Positions 6,673-12,762 of a DNA stretch of 12,762 nucleotides are shown here, piece by piece. The notes beneath the pieces were generated by a model. The model did no database searches. It saw only the letters and a list, made by a program, of their open reading frames with translations, and had not been told where the DNA came from. The first letter of the stretch is position 1, and the number at the start of each line of letters is the position of its first letter. The position numbers and the translations under genes were made by a program. Source of the DNA: Parachlamydiales bacterium (GTDB lineage: Bacteria > Chlamydiota > Chlamydiia > Chlamydiales > Rhabdochlamydiaceae); the NCBI GenBank assembly GCA_020050965.1, contig JAGVJV010000176.1, positions 1-12,762 of the forward strand, read 5' to 3'.

Positions 6673-7534
6673 TGCAGGTGGCCCACACAACGCCCTTTTG
6701 CAGGGAAAAGAGATCGGCGCGACCACAATTCAACTCTTTACTAGCAACCAAAAGCAATGGGCCGGCAGAGAGCTGACTGATGAGGCTGTTGCTCTATGGG
6801 AAGAGACTTTGGAAGAGACGGGTCTTAAAAAAATCATGAGCCATGACAGCTATCTGATCAACCTCGGCTCAAATAAAGAAGATGTTCTTGAAAAAAGTTT
6901 GCAAGCTTTCGAGCAAGAGATTAAGCGGTGCCATCAACTCAAAATCTCCTACTTAAATTTTCACCCCGGAGCCGCCACAACGGGCACTGAACAGGAGTGT
7001 TTAGACCGAATCGTCGCCAGTCTTCTCCAATTTGAAAAACTCTGCGATCAAGGCGAGACTCGCCTGCTCCTCGAGACCACCGCGGGCCAAGGAAGCTCTG
7101 TGGGGCACAAATTTGAACATCTCAGCTACATTCTAAGCTCTGTGAAAGGCAAACTCCCTCTCGGCGTCTGCATCGACACCTGTCATATTTTCACAGCAGG
7201 CTACGACATTCGCACCGTGGGTGCATGGGAAAAAACCCTTCAGGAATTTGACTCTTTCGTCGGTTTGGACAATCTCTACGCTTTCCACATCAACGACTCA
7301 GCCAAGCCTTTCAGCTCGCGCGTCGACCGTCATGCCGATCTTGGGAAAGGAGAGATCGGGATCGAAGCTTTTAAATTTGTGATGACCCACCCCAAACTCC
7401 GGGAAATTCCAAAATACTTAGAAACCCCCAATGGTCCACCCGTCTGGACAGAAGAAATTGCAATGCTCAGAGGATTTGCAGATGAAAACGAAAATCAAAA
7501 ACATTACCAAAAGCTCTCTCGGGCAAACTCTTAA
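6626..7534 (+). CDS. nfo: Endonuclease IV (AP endonuclease)
   Basis: A Zn-dependent AP endonuclease of base-excision repair that cuts 5' of abasic sites. 302 aa, the usual family size is about 280-300. All expected metal-ligand motifs are visible: SHDSYLINL, NFHPGA, LLLETTAGQG, CIDTCH, FHINDS, DRHADLGKGEIG and YLETP, which together supply the conserved His/Asp/Glu ligands. The N-terminal GAHTSAAGG is typical. The start is ATG 6626 with GGAAGAG just before it; an in-frame TTG at 6614 would lie on the ribosome site and is rejected. The promoter is at 6574-6602. The 3' end overlaps asnS by 53 bases, so the two genes are probably co-transcribed. A broken copy of the first codons lies at 5075. Confidence 0.95.
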   Translation: MTPPSEKLLIGAHTSAAGGPHNALLQGKEIGATTIQLFTSNQKQWAGRELTDEAVALWEETLEETGLKKIMSHDSYLINLGSNKEDVLEKSLQAFEQEIKRCHQLKISYLNFHPGAATTGTEQECLDRIVASLLQFEKLCDQGETRLLLETTAGQGSSVGHKFEHLSYILSSVKGKLPLGVCIDTCHIFTAGYDIRTVGAWEKTLQEFDSFVGLDNLYAFHINDSAKPFSSRVDRHADLGKGEIGIEAFKFVMTHPKLREIPKYLETPNGPPVWTEEIAMLRGFADENENQKHYQKLSRANS

Positions 7535-8858
7535 AATCTGCGGCTGGGTACGTTCTGTCCGCGATCAAAAGAACTTTGCCTTCATTGAGGTGAACGATGG
7601 CTCAAAATTTGGCAGTATTCAAGTGATTGCCGAAGAGCGTTTGCGTCACTCATTTGAAAAGCTGACGACCGGCACTAGCGTCGCCATCACCGGCATCCTC
7701 GTCGAAAGCCCCGGGCAAAAGCAAAACTTCGAGCTAAAAGCAGAGACCATCGAAATCTTCGGCGATTGCCCTGCAGAAGACTATCCCCTGCAGAAAAAAA
7801 GGCACTCCTTTGAATTCCTGCGAACGATTGCCCATCTCCGGCCCCGCACCAATACCCAAGGAGCAGTTACCCGCCTGCGCAATGCCCTAGCCTTCGCCAC
7901 GCACCAATTCTTCCAAGAGCGCGATTTTGTCTACATCCAAACTCCGATCATCACCACCGCTGACACTGAAGGAGCCGGAGAGCAATTTCTCGTCTCCACC
8001 CTCGATTTTAATCAACCTCCCCGCCACTCTGATGGGAAGGTCGACTTCTCCAAAGACTTCTTCAATAAGCCAGCCCATCTCACCGTTTCAGGTCAACTCA
8101 ATGCAGAGACCATGGCCTGCGCTCTCACCGATGTCTATACCTTCGGCCCTACCTTCCGCGCAGAAAACTCAAACACCACACGCCACCTGGCCGAATTTTG
8201 GATGATGGAGCCAGAGATGGCCTTTTGCGATCTTGAAGGGAACATGGACGTCGCTGAAAGCTACACCAAAGCGATGATTCAAGCCGCTTTCGACAAATGC
8301 CAAGAGGACATGGAATTCTTCGATCAATTCGTCGAAAAAGGTCTCATCGACCGCCTCAAGAATGCCTTGAACAACGAATTTGCTAGGCTCACCTATACCG
8401 AAGCGATCGATATTCTTCAAAAATCGGGCAAATCATTTGAATTCCCCGTCAAATGGGGCATCGATCTCCAATCGGAACATGAGCGCTATCTTGCAGAAGA
8501 GCACTGTAAACGGCCTGTCTTCCTAATTAACTACCCAGAAGCGATCAAAGCGTTTTACATGCGCGCTAATGACGATGGCAAAACCGTGGCCGCCATGGAT
8601 CTCCTCGTCCCCAAAATCGGAGAATTGATTGGAGGGGCGCAAAGGGAAGAGCGGTATGATCGCTTAGAAAAGAAAATCATCGCCTTTGGCCTCAACCCTG
8701 ACGACTACTGGTGGTACATGCAACTGCGAAAATATGGCACCGTGCCCCATGCAGGTTTCGGCGTTGGATTTGAGCGGCTCATCCTCTTTGCATCAGGAAT
8801 GGAAAACATCCGCGATGTGATCCCCTTCCCTAGATACCCAGGTCATGCTGATTTCTGA
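7482..8858 (+). CDS. asnS: Asparaginyl-tRNA synthetase
   Basis: A class IIb aminoacyl-tRNA synthetase charging tRNA-Asn with asparagine. 458 aa, close to the 466 aa of E. coli AsnRS. The N-terminal OB-fold anticodon-binding domain includes 'GWVRSVRDQKNFAFI' (about residues 19-33). Motif 2 is 'FRAENSNTTRHLAEFWMMEP', diagnostic for AsnRS rather than AspRS. Motif 3 is 'GFGVGFERLILF', and the tail 'PFPRYPGHADF' fits. The start is ATG 7482 with AGAGGA (7469-7474) seven bases before; the upstream ATG at 7431 in this frame would add 17 non-conserved residues inside nfo. It overlaps nfo by 53 bases and probably shares its transcript. Its stop is 8 bases from that of the convergent gene at 8867. AsnRS is absent from Chlamydiaceae as I recall, so it helps place the organism. 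Confidence 0.95.
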   Translation: MKTKIKNITKSSLGQTLKICGWVRSVRDQKNFAFIEVNDGSKFGSIQVIAEERLRHSFEKLTTGTSVAITGILVESPGQKQNFELKAETIEIFGDCPAEDYPLQKKRHSFEFLRTIAHLRPRTNTQGAVTRLRNALAFATHQFFQERDFVYIQTPIITTADTEGAGEQFLVSTLDFNQPPRHSDGKVDFSKDFFNKPAHLTVSGQLNAETMACALTDVYTFGPTFRAENSNTTRHLAEFWMMEPEMAFCDLEGNMDVAESYTKAMIQAAFDKCQEDMEFFDQFVEKGLIDRLKNALNNEFARLTYTEAIDILQKSGKSFEFPVKWGIDLQSEHERYLAEEHCKRPVFLINYPEAIKAFYMRANDDGKTVAAMDLLVPKIGELIGGAQREERYDRLEKKIIAFGLNPDDYWWYMQLRKYGTVPHAGFGVGFERLILFASGMENIRDVIPFPRYPGHADF

Positions 8859-8866
8859 GGCAATCG

Positions 8867-9901
8867 TCATAGGATTCCTGCACCCAAGCCAAGTAAGATA
8901 AACAAGGCGGAGAGGAGAACGCCGACAACGGGAATTTCCAGAAAGAAGAAAAAGACGATCAGTCCGAGTAACAGCCCCCAATAGGTCCCTAGTTTGGGTA
9001 ACACCTTGCTGGAGATCCACACAATGGGGATAACTTTAGCTGTATAAAACGTGATCAAGCTGAAAGCAAGCAGCGCAAGTCCAAGGGGGAAACCTAAGAC
9101 GGACACCAAGAGAAGCAAACAGATAATCGGCAGCAAAAGGATAGCTAAAATACCAACCCAAAACGCTTTCCAGGGGTTTGTTCTCAGAATATTCACCGAA
9201 TTACGAAAGCCACCAGGAAATAACTTTATATAGAGCACGCCGAAAACAAAGCTAAACCAAAAATTCATCACGATAGCGAGAAACTTCGAGCCATAAATCA
9301 CCCTCTCCTTCCACTTTCCTCCAAGGACCTGTTTTGTCTGGTGATAAATCATCTGCCCTGCAATCTTTGCACCCGGATCGATATGCACTTCACTGCTGCT
9401 CTTATATTCCAGATTTCCCCTAATATCGCAGTTGGGGCCGAGACGTAATTCCCCTGCACGGGCATCCACATTTTTGCCAATCGTCCCATTGATCATTGCT
9501 GTAGAGCTATTGATCGTCGCTTTCCCATTGATTGTTCCCCCGAGGATAAGATCTCCACCCGTGAAAACGCCGTTGCCATTAATCACTGCACCTGGATTCA
9601 TCAATAATTTCCCTCCCATCACAGAGAAATTTTCCACAATCTTACCATTTAAAATGACCTCTCCTCCGACCAGACGAGCGCTGCCTTGCACAATTCCATC
9701 GATCATAATCGTACCACCCGTCGCAATCACATCTCCATCGACACGTCCGGTAATATGCACATTGGAACCAAGGGCATAGACATCTCCGGTTACCACATCA
9801 GGGGTCTCTACAGTACCTCCCGTGATAAAATAGTCCCCCTCATGCACATCAGCTCTCAGAAGCATGGTGAAAGATAGAAGAAATAGAAATAGAAAGCGCA
9901 T
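8867..9901 (-). CDS. Membrane protein with bactofilin-like repetitive beta domain
   Basis: 344 aa. Residues 1-17 look like a signal peptide (MRFLFLFLLSFTMLLRA). Residues about 20-195 are a run of short Gly/Asn/Ile-rich repeats ('GDVIATGGTIMIDG', 'GGEVILNGKI', 'GGDLILGGTINGKATI'), the right-handed beta-helix pattern of polymer-forming or bactofilin-like proteins. A basic stretch (about 196-206) leads into four or more hydrophobic segments (about 206-226, 246-290, 306-342). The repetitive part would thus be extracytoplasmic with a C-terminal membrane anchor, unlike cytosolic bactofilins. Role unknown; an envelope scaffold is a guess. The SD AAGGA (9911-9915) lies in the recX end copy just upstream, showing the gene once followed recX directly. 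Convergent with asnS. Confidence 0.8.
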   Translation of the reverse strand: MRFLFLFLLSFTMLLRADVHEGDYFITGGTVETPDVVTGDVYALGSNVHITGRVDGDVIATGGTIMIDGIVQGSARLVGGEVILNGKIVENFSVMGGKLLMNPGAVINGNGVFTGGDLILGGTINGKATINSSTAMINGTIGKNVDARAGELRLGPNCDIRGNLEYKSSSEVHIDPGAKIAGQMIYHQTKQVLGGKWKERVIYGSKFLAIVMNFWFSFVFGVLYIKLFPGGFRNSVNILRTNPWKAFWVGILAILLLPIICLLLLVSVLGFPLGLALLAFSLITFYTAKVIPIVWISSKVLPKLGTYWGLLLGLIVFFFFLEIPVVGVLLSALFILLGLGAGIL

Positions 9902-9906
9902 AGAAC

Positions 9907-10045
9907 TTAATCCTTAAGGGATCGCAGTGCTTTGCAGATGAGATCGTACGAAAATCCCCGTCTGAGCAAAGCCTGAATCACCTTTTCCCGTTTTTCAGCT
10001 AATTTACTCAAATAGCGCTTCTGAATCAAGGCGATTAATTCCTCT
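9907..10045 (-). pseudogene. Detached 3' end of recX (46 codons, no start)
   Basis: Encodes 'EELIALIQKRYLSKLAEKREK...' to the terminal 'ALRSLKD' and a TAA, matching the C-terminus of intact recX at 11096-11234. Codon by codon, 14 of 138 bases differ. One is in the stop codon, 11 are silent and 2 are conservative (Ala/Ser, Ile/Val). Homology ends at about 10045, where the TAA of the upstream four-cysteine gene (10046-10048) lies. There is no start codon of its own. It still provides the AAGGA used by the gene at 8867-9901. Confidence 0.85.
9907..10045. repeat. Direct repeat copy 1 of recX 3' end
   Basis: About 139 bases, roughly 90% identical to 11096-11234 and in the same orientation. Together they bracket about 1.05 kb holding the four-cysteine gene and the methyltransferase. 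Confidence 0.9.
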
Positions 10046-10318
10046 TTATGACTGTCCGAACCAATACATATGCATCGCCTGCAGAAACTCTTCAGTGAGA
10101 GGAAAGCCTGAATCTGAACCAATCACCGCATCGATAGAGCAGAAAGGACACAGCGCGGTTTCTCCGCCATCAATCCATTCCCTGATCTTCTTCCGGCGCG
10201 GGTTGAATGTTCTCAGACAATAGAAGCAACCACATAACTTGCTGGACTTGATGATAGCAGAGTGATTACTGCAAGAGTCGTGAGCTGTTTCATAAAGTAG
10301 AATTTTCTTTCGCACCAT
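10046..10318 (-). CDS. Small four-cysteine (zinc-ribbon-like) cytoplasmic protein
   Basis: 90 aa. Pairs Cys31-x2-Cys34 ('CGCFYC') and Cys57-x2-Cys60 ('CPFC') form a likely zinc site, followed by 'IDAVIGSDSG' and a C-terminal 'EFLQAMHMYWF'. This resembles a widespread family of small uncharacterised bacterial proteins with CGCFYC...ALCPxCGIDSVIG, recalled from memory. No signal peptide or membrane segment. The ATG at 10318 has a weak AAGAG three bases upstream, and the gene follows the methyltransferase by 9 bases, so the two probably form a unit. The stop codon sits exactly at the edge of the recX repeat, suggesting both genes arrived in one segment. Function unknown; metal or nucleic-acid binding is only a possibility. 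Confidence 0.75.
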   Translation of the reverse strand: MVRKKILLYETAHDSCSNHSAIIKSSKLCGCFYCLRTFNPRRKKIREWIDGGETALCPFCSIDAVIGSDSGFPLTEEFLQAMHMYWFGQS

Positions 10319-10327
10319 AATCTCTTG

Positions 10328-11089
10328 CTATAAGAATTGACTAGGGAAAACCCAACGTGAAATCAAAGCAGGTGGAATTTCAGGTCGCTGAGCCCAAAGA
10401 CTTTTTTCTGGAAGCATTTTTGGATCAACGCAAGGTTCTTCAAAACCAGTCATTATCATTCCTTGCGCTATTAAGAGATTAAAATATTCTTGAATTGGTC
10501 GATGAAAGACGAGTTGCTCAATTGGTTGGCCAGGTTTCGATAGTAATTTTGAAGTCTCCATATGAATATAATTTTTCACTGTCAAACATCCTTGCGGCTC
10601 AAATAAAACGAAAGGTGAATTAAAACAAGGATGAGGAATAGAAAAAACAAAATATCCTTTTGGTTTCATAAGAAATTGCAATGATTCAAAAAATGGACAT
10701 ATATTGGACATGTCATGCAACACCATCGAACAAACAACTCTGTCAAATGTCTTAAACTGGGCTAATTTTCGAAGCTTAGCCCCATCTGTTAGGTCCATTT
10801 TTTCGTATTGAATACCTTGACTTCTCTCTTCTGCTTGTTTTATTAAACTCGAGCTAAAATCAACTCCAAAAACTTCCGCCCCCTTTTTCGTCATATAGCG
10901 AGATAAAGCTCCATTTCCGCAACCAGCATCTAAAATTAATTCACCTCCCCGTAAATCTAATAATTTTTCAATATTAGGAAATACAAAGGCTCGATGAAAA
11001 TAATCACCATCCTCAACACTAGCGTCCCACCATGGTCCTAGATCTTCCCAAATCTGTTGGCATTCTTTATTTACATCTTCCTTCTTCAT
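10328..11089 (-). CDS. Class I SAM-dependent methyltransferase
   Basis: 253 aa with a Rossmann-type methyltransferase core. Motif I 'LDAGCGNG' (residues 53-60) binds SAM, the acidic residue after strand 2 is Asp77 in 'VFGVDFSS', and 'FDRVVCSMVLHDM' is the motif IV/post-motif region. This is the methyltransf_11/25 group, which covers small-molecule, lipid and quinone methylation; the substrate cannot be told. The C-terminal part ('HRPIQEYFNLL...GFEEPC') is typical of the group. The start at 11089 uses AAGGA (11101-11105) lying inside the end of recX, copying the arrangement between the detached recX end and the gene at 9901. The base composition looks more AT-rich than in neighbouring genes, which agrees with acquisition. 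Confidence 0.88.
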   Translation of the reverse strand: MKKEDVNKECQQIWEDLGPWWDASVEDGDYFHRAFVFPNIEKLLDLRGGELILDAGCGNGALSRYMTKKGAEVFGVDFSSSLIKQAEERSQGIQYEKMDLTDGAKLRKLAQFKTFDRVVCSMVLHDMSNICPFFESLQFLMKPKGYFVFSIPHPCFNSPFVLFEPQGCLTVKNYIHMETSKLLSKPGQPIEQLVFHRPIQEYFNLLIAQGMIMTGFEEPCVDPKMLPEKSLWAQRPEIPPALISRWVFPSQFL

Positions 11090-11095
11090 GGTTAC

Positions 11096-11234
11096 CTAAT
11101 CCTTGAGGGATCGCAGTGCTTTGCAGATGAGATCATACGAAAACCCTCGCCTGAGCAAAGCCTGAATAACTTTTTCCCGTTTTTCAGACAATTTACTTAA
11201 ATAACGCTTCTGAATCAAAGCGACTAATTCCTCT
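11096..11234. repeat. Direct repeat copy 2 of recX 3' end
   Basis: The partner of 9907-10045, forming the 3' end of the intact recX. The match starts at the stop codon (TAG here, TAA in copy 1) and ends near codon 46 from the stop. Confidence 0.9.
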
Positions 11235-11506
11235 TCAGATTCACCAAGATCGACCTCGATAGGACCGGCCTTCTCTCGCAGCTTGAGGGCAATCATCTTA
11301 GCCCCATACCCCTTTTGCCGCTGCGATTCGACAAAACGGTTAGCCCGTTCTTGATCATTGAGCCACCCCCTTTTGGTAAGCTCTTGGATCAAAGGAGAAA
11401 TCTCCTCATCGGGATACCCTTTCTCGAGGAGCTTCTTCCTAAGCTCTTTAGAAAAATAGCCTTTTCTAGCCAAGAGAGCAAATGCTTTTGCCTTAATTGA
11501 GTCCAT
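11096..11506 (-). CDS. recX: RecX family regulator of RecA
   Basis: RecX binds RecA filaments and limits recombinase activity. 136 aa from ATG 11506, within or slightly below the usual family range of about 140-160 aa. It is rich in helices with the triple-helix repeat pattern: 'AFALLARKGYFSKELRKKLLEKGY', 'IQELTKRGWLNDQERANRFVESQRQKGYG', and the C-terminal 'RREGFSYDLICKALRSL'-like segment. A GTG at 11524 in frame would add six residues (MEYRVP) encoded inside the inverted repeat at 11511-11671. Neither start has a strong SD, so the exact start is open. The last 46 codons are duplicated at 9907-10045. The intact gene probably carries a 3' end delivered with the downstream cargo. Confidence 0.87.
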   Translation of the reverse strand: MDSIKAKAFALLARKGYFSKELRKKLLEKGYPDEEISPLIQELTKRGWLNDQERANRFVESQRQKGYGAKMIALKLREKAGPIEVDLGESEEELVALIQKRYLSKLSEKREKVIQALLRRGFSYDLICKALRSLKD

Positions 11507-11510
11507 GGGA

Positions 11511-11671
11511 ACTCGATATTCCACTTTTTTGGCTTAGAGTTCAATAAGATCTTGGTTCTATTAGAATTGCATTCTCTCAGACAGGCCTGCGCAGCGCCGG
11601 CTCAGAGAATGCAATGCGAATGGGGCCAAGAGCTTGAAGAAATCTAAACCAAAAAATGTGGAATATCGAGT
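11511..11671. repeat. 161-bp imperfect inverted repeat upstream of recX
   Basis: ACTCGATATTCCAC (11511-11524) and its exact complement (11658-11671) form the ends. Inside, the arms match with small differences: TTTTTTGG-C/T-TTAGA, then CTTGG, then ATTGCATTCTCT (11566-11577) against its complement (11604-11615). The loop at about 11581-11603 is GC-rich. It begins 4 bases upstream of the recX ATG and occupies most of the recX/11790 spacer. It resembles the hairpin at 1496-1665 in size and layout but not in sequence. It may be a MITE or palindromic repeat, or a long hairpin leader of recX. No target-site duplication is evident. Confidence 0.88.
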
Positions 11672-11741
11672 GAAAACTATAAAAATGGAAAACTGACTAA
11701 TTTTCAATAGATTATGAATATATTAAAAATCTTTTTCACCA

Positions 11742-11770
11742 TTGAAAATATTTAGTTTTTCTACTATTCT
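11742..11770 (+). promoter_or_regulatory. Candidate promoter for the gene at 11790
   Basis: TTGAAA (11742-11747), a 17-base gap, and TATTCT (11765-11770) in a very AT-rich stretch. A 9-bp inverted repeat, ATTTTCAAT (11700-11708) with ATTGAAAAT (11741-11749), overlaps the -35 and could be an operator or chance. The ribosome site GAGAGG ends 6 bases before the ATG. Confidence 0.45.
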
Positions 11771-11789
11771 ATAGTGAGAGAGGTATCCA

Positions 11790-12092
11790 ATGCCAACAGT
11801 TAAACCTTCAGGTGATGCACCCGAGTTCAAGCTTCCTAGCAAACTCCCTCAATCTACAACCCCTGCTCAACCCATGACCCCCCAAGAGGAAGCTTATGAT
11901 GAGCAGCTGATGAAGTCTCCCTTTGCCAAGATGTTTGCCAAGACCGGCGCGATGCCTACTGTCCAAGAGATGAAGGCAATCATCAATAACCTTCTCAAAT
12001 CGGTCGTCGATGCGATTAAGCAGCAGGATGCTCAGGCAAAAGCTGCTGCCGAAAAGCTCAAAAAAGTGATCGAAGGAAAGGATGATGACTGA
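11790..12092 (+). CDS. Small unrecognised protein upstream of rluD
   Basis: 100 aa of unknown function. The N-terminal 35 residues are rich in Pro, Ser and Thr and probably disordered. The middle 'YDEQLMKSPFAKMFAKTGAMP' is followed by a long amphipathic helix (about residues 57-95) rich in Ala, Lys and Gln that ends in 'EGKDDD'. No signal peptide or membrane segment. A strong SD (GAGAGG, 6-base spacing) supports the start. The stop overlaps the start of rluD by a few bases, so translation is probably coupled. A small conserved gene is found beside the rluD homologue in Chlamydiaceae as I recall, and this could be its counterpart. That link is unverified. Confidence 0.75.
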   Translation: MPTVKPSGDAPEFKLPSKLPQSTTPAQPMTPQEEAYDEQLMKSPFAKMFAKTGAMPTVQEMKAIINNLLKSVVDAIKQQDAQAKAAAEKLKKVIEGKDDD

Positions 12093-12762
12093 TCTTCTAC
12101 TGATTTCCGAAGAAGATCTCGGAGAAAGACTCGATAAAATCCTCAAAAAACACTATCCAGACCACTCCCGCACCTATTTTCAATATCTGATCGAAGAAGA
12201 GTTTGTTCTTGTCAATGGTGCACTCGTTAAAAAGCATTACCGTCCTGCCACTGGCGATGAAATTGAAATCTCTTTCCAGCTAACTCCTGAGATCGATGTC
12301 AAGCCAGAGTCCATTTTCCTCGACATCCTCTATGAAGATGACCATCTGCTCGTCATCAATAAACCAGCTGGCATGGTTGTCCACCCCGCTCCCGGATCCT
12401 ATAGCGGCACATTCGCCAATGCCCTCCTCCACCATTGCCAACAGCTCAATCCTGCAGAATTCGATGCGCTGCGGCCTGGGATTGTCCACCGCCTCGATAA
12501 AGATACGACTGGGGTGCTCATCGGTGTTAAAACATTGGCTGCCCACAAAAAAATGATCGAGAAATTCGCCTCTAGAGCTGTTGAGAAGCACTACCTGGCA
12601 ATTTGCTGCGGTGTCCCCAAAGAGGGCGACCTCTCAGCCCCGATCAAACGGCACCCCATTCGCCGCCAAGAAATGACCGTCAGCCTCGAGGGCAAAGAGG
12701 CAATTAGTCGCTTTAAAATCCTCGAGAGAAATCATGGTCTATGCCTAGTTGAAGTGCAGCTC
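12085..12762 (+). CDS. rluD: Ribosomal large subunit pseudouridine synthase (RluD/RluA family), 3'-truncated
   Basis: Converts uridines of 23S rRNA (in E. coli positions 1911, 1915 and 1917) to pseudouridine. The frame runs to the window end, giving 226 residues of an expected 310-330. Residues about 8-70 form an S4 RNA-binding domain ('GERLDKILKKHY...LVNGALVKKHYRPATGDEI'). The catalytic domain begins with 'DDHLLVINKPAGMVVHP'. The active-site motif 'HRLDKDTTG', containing the catalytic Asp, begins near residue 134. 'EKHYLAICCGVP' follows. Two ATGs lie in tandem; 12085 is seven bases from AAGGA (12073-12077) and is preferred over 12082, which is only four away. It overlaps the gene at 11790 by 8 bases. 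Confidence 0.93.
   Translation, partial: MTDLLLISEEDLGERLDKILKKHYPDHSRTYFQYLIEEEFVLVNGALVKKHYRPATGDEIEISFQLTPEIDVKPESIFLDILYEDDHLLVINKPAGMVVHPAPGSYSGTFANALLHHCQQLNPAEFDALRPGIVHRLDKDTTGVLIGVKTLAAHKKMIEKFASRAVEKHYLAICCGVPKEGDLSAPIKRHPIRRQEMTVSLEGKEAISRFKILERNHGLCLVEVQL

Noticed and set aside
7431..7481. AsnRS N-terminal extension of 17 residues
   Set aside because: No ribosome site at 7431, and the residues are a shadow of nfo coding sequence; ATG 7482 has a good SD.
9907..10122. A complete 71-aa RecX-like gene
   Set aside because: Only the last 46 codons match recX; the first part is an out-of-frame reading of the four-cysteine gene at 10046-10318.
1496..11671. The two long hairpins as copies of one repeat family
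   Set aside because: Their ends (GAACCTATCC against ACTCGATATTCCAC) and arms share no clear sequence; only size and layout are alike.
1..12762. CRISPR array, rRNA or prophage genes
   Set aside because: No regularly spaced repeats, no rRNA-like stretches and no phage structural or integrase proteins in any frame.

Overview
The window most likely comes from a chlamydia of the environmental (Parachlamydia/Waddlia-like) type. The clues are a very large signal peptidase I (607 aa, with a long insert and a C-terminal membrane segment, as in Chlamydiae), a MurJ-type flippase near an Nfo-type endonuclease IV (neighbours in Chlamydiaceae as I recall), an OppA-like binding protein, and a RluD gene behind a small acidic protein. 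A dedicated AsnRS is present. As I remember it, Chlamydiaceae lack AsnRS and rely on GatCAB, which also favours an environmental lineage. The assignment is an inference from protein content; no rRNA is present.

Layout: (1) 1-1497, 3' part of an oppA-like gene on +. (2) 1496-1665, a 170-bp hairpin between convergent oppA and murJ that overlaps both stop codons. (3) 1650-5011 on -, lepB then murJ, coupled by an ATGA overlap. (4) 5012-6625, a rebuilt divergent intergenic region. The ancestral lepB/nfo spacer, with the first codons of both genes, is present twice, and between the copies lies a gene fusing a cyclic-nucleotide-binding domain to a CPBP (CAAX-protease-like) membrane domain. (5) 6626-8858 on +, nfo and asnS, overlapping. 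(6) 8867-9901 on -, a membrane protein with a bactofilin-like repetitive domain. (7) 9907-11506 on -, recX with its last 46 codons present twice; between the copies lie a SAM methyltransferase and a small four-cysteine protein. (8) 11511-11671, a second long hairpin (161 bp) covering the 5' flank of recX. (9) 11790-12762 on +, a small unknown protein overlapping rluD, which runs off the window.

The main unexplained pattern is that two separate loci, about 4 kb apart, have the same structure: 1.0-1.4 kb of accessory cargo placed between direct repeats (about 140-160 bp) made from the host locus itself. In each case one intact host gene is kept and a truncated copy is left on the far side of the cargo. 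In the recX case the repeat copies differ almost only at silent sites, so they seem to have diverged as working genes before being brought together. This is what single-crossover integration of a circle, or gene-end replacement by an incoming segment from a relative, would leave. No integrase or transposase is visible. The two large hairpins have unrelated sequences but similar size, and both touch gene ends.

Housekeeping roles present: protein export (lepB), peptidoglycan precursor flipping (murJ), base-excision repair (nfo), RecA control (recX), translation (asnS, rluD) and oligopeptide binding (oppA-like). The cargo genes are signalling or modification proteins of unknown role.
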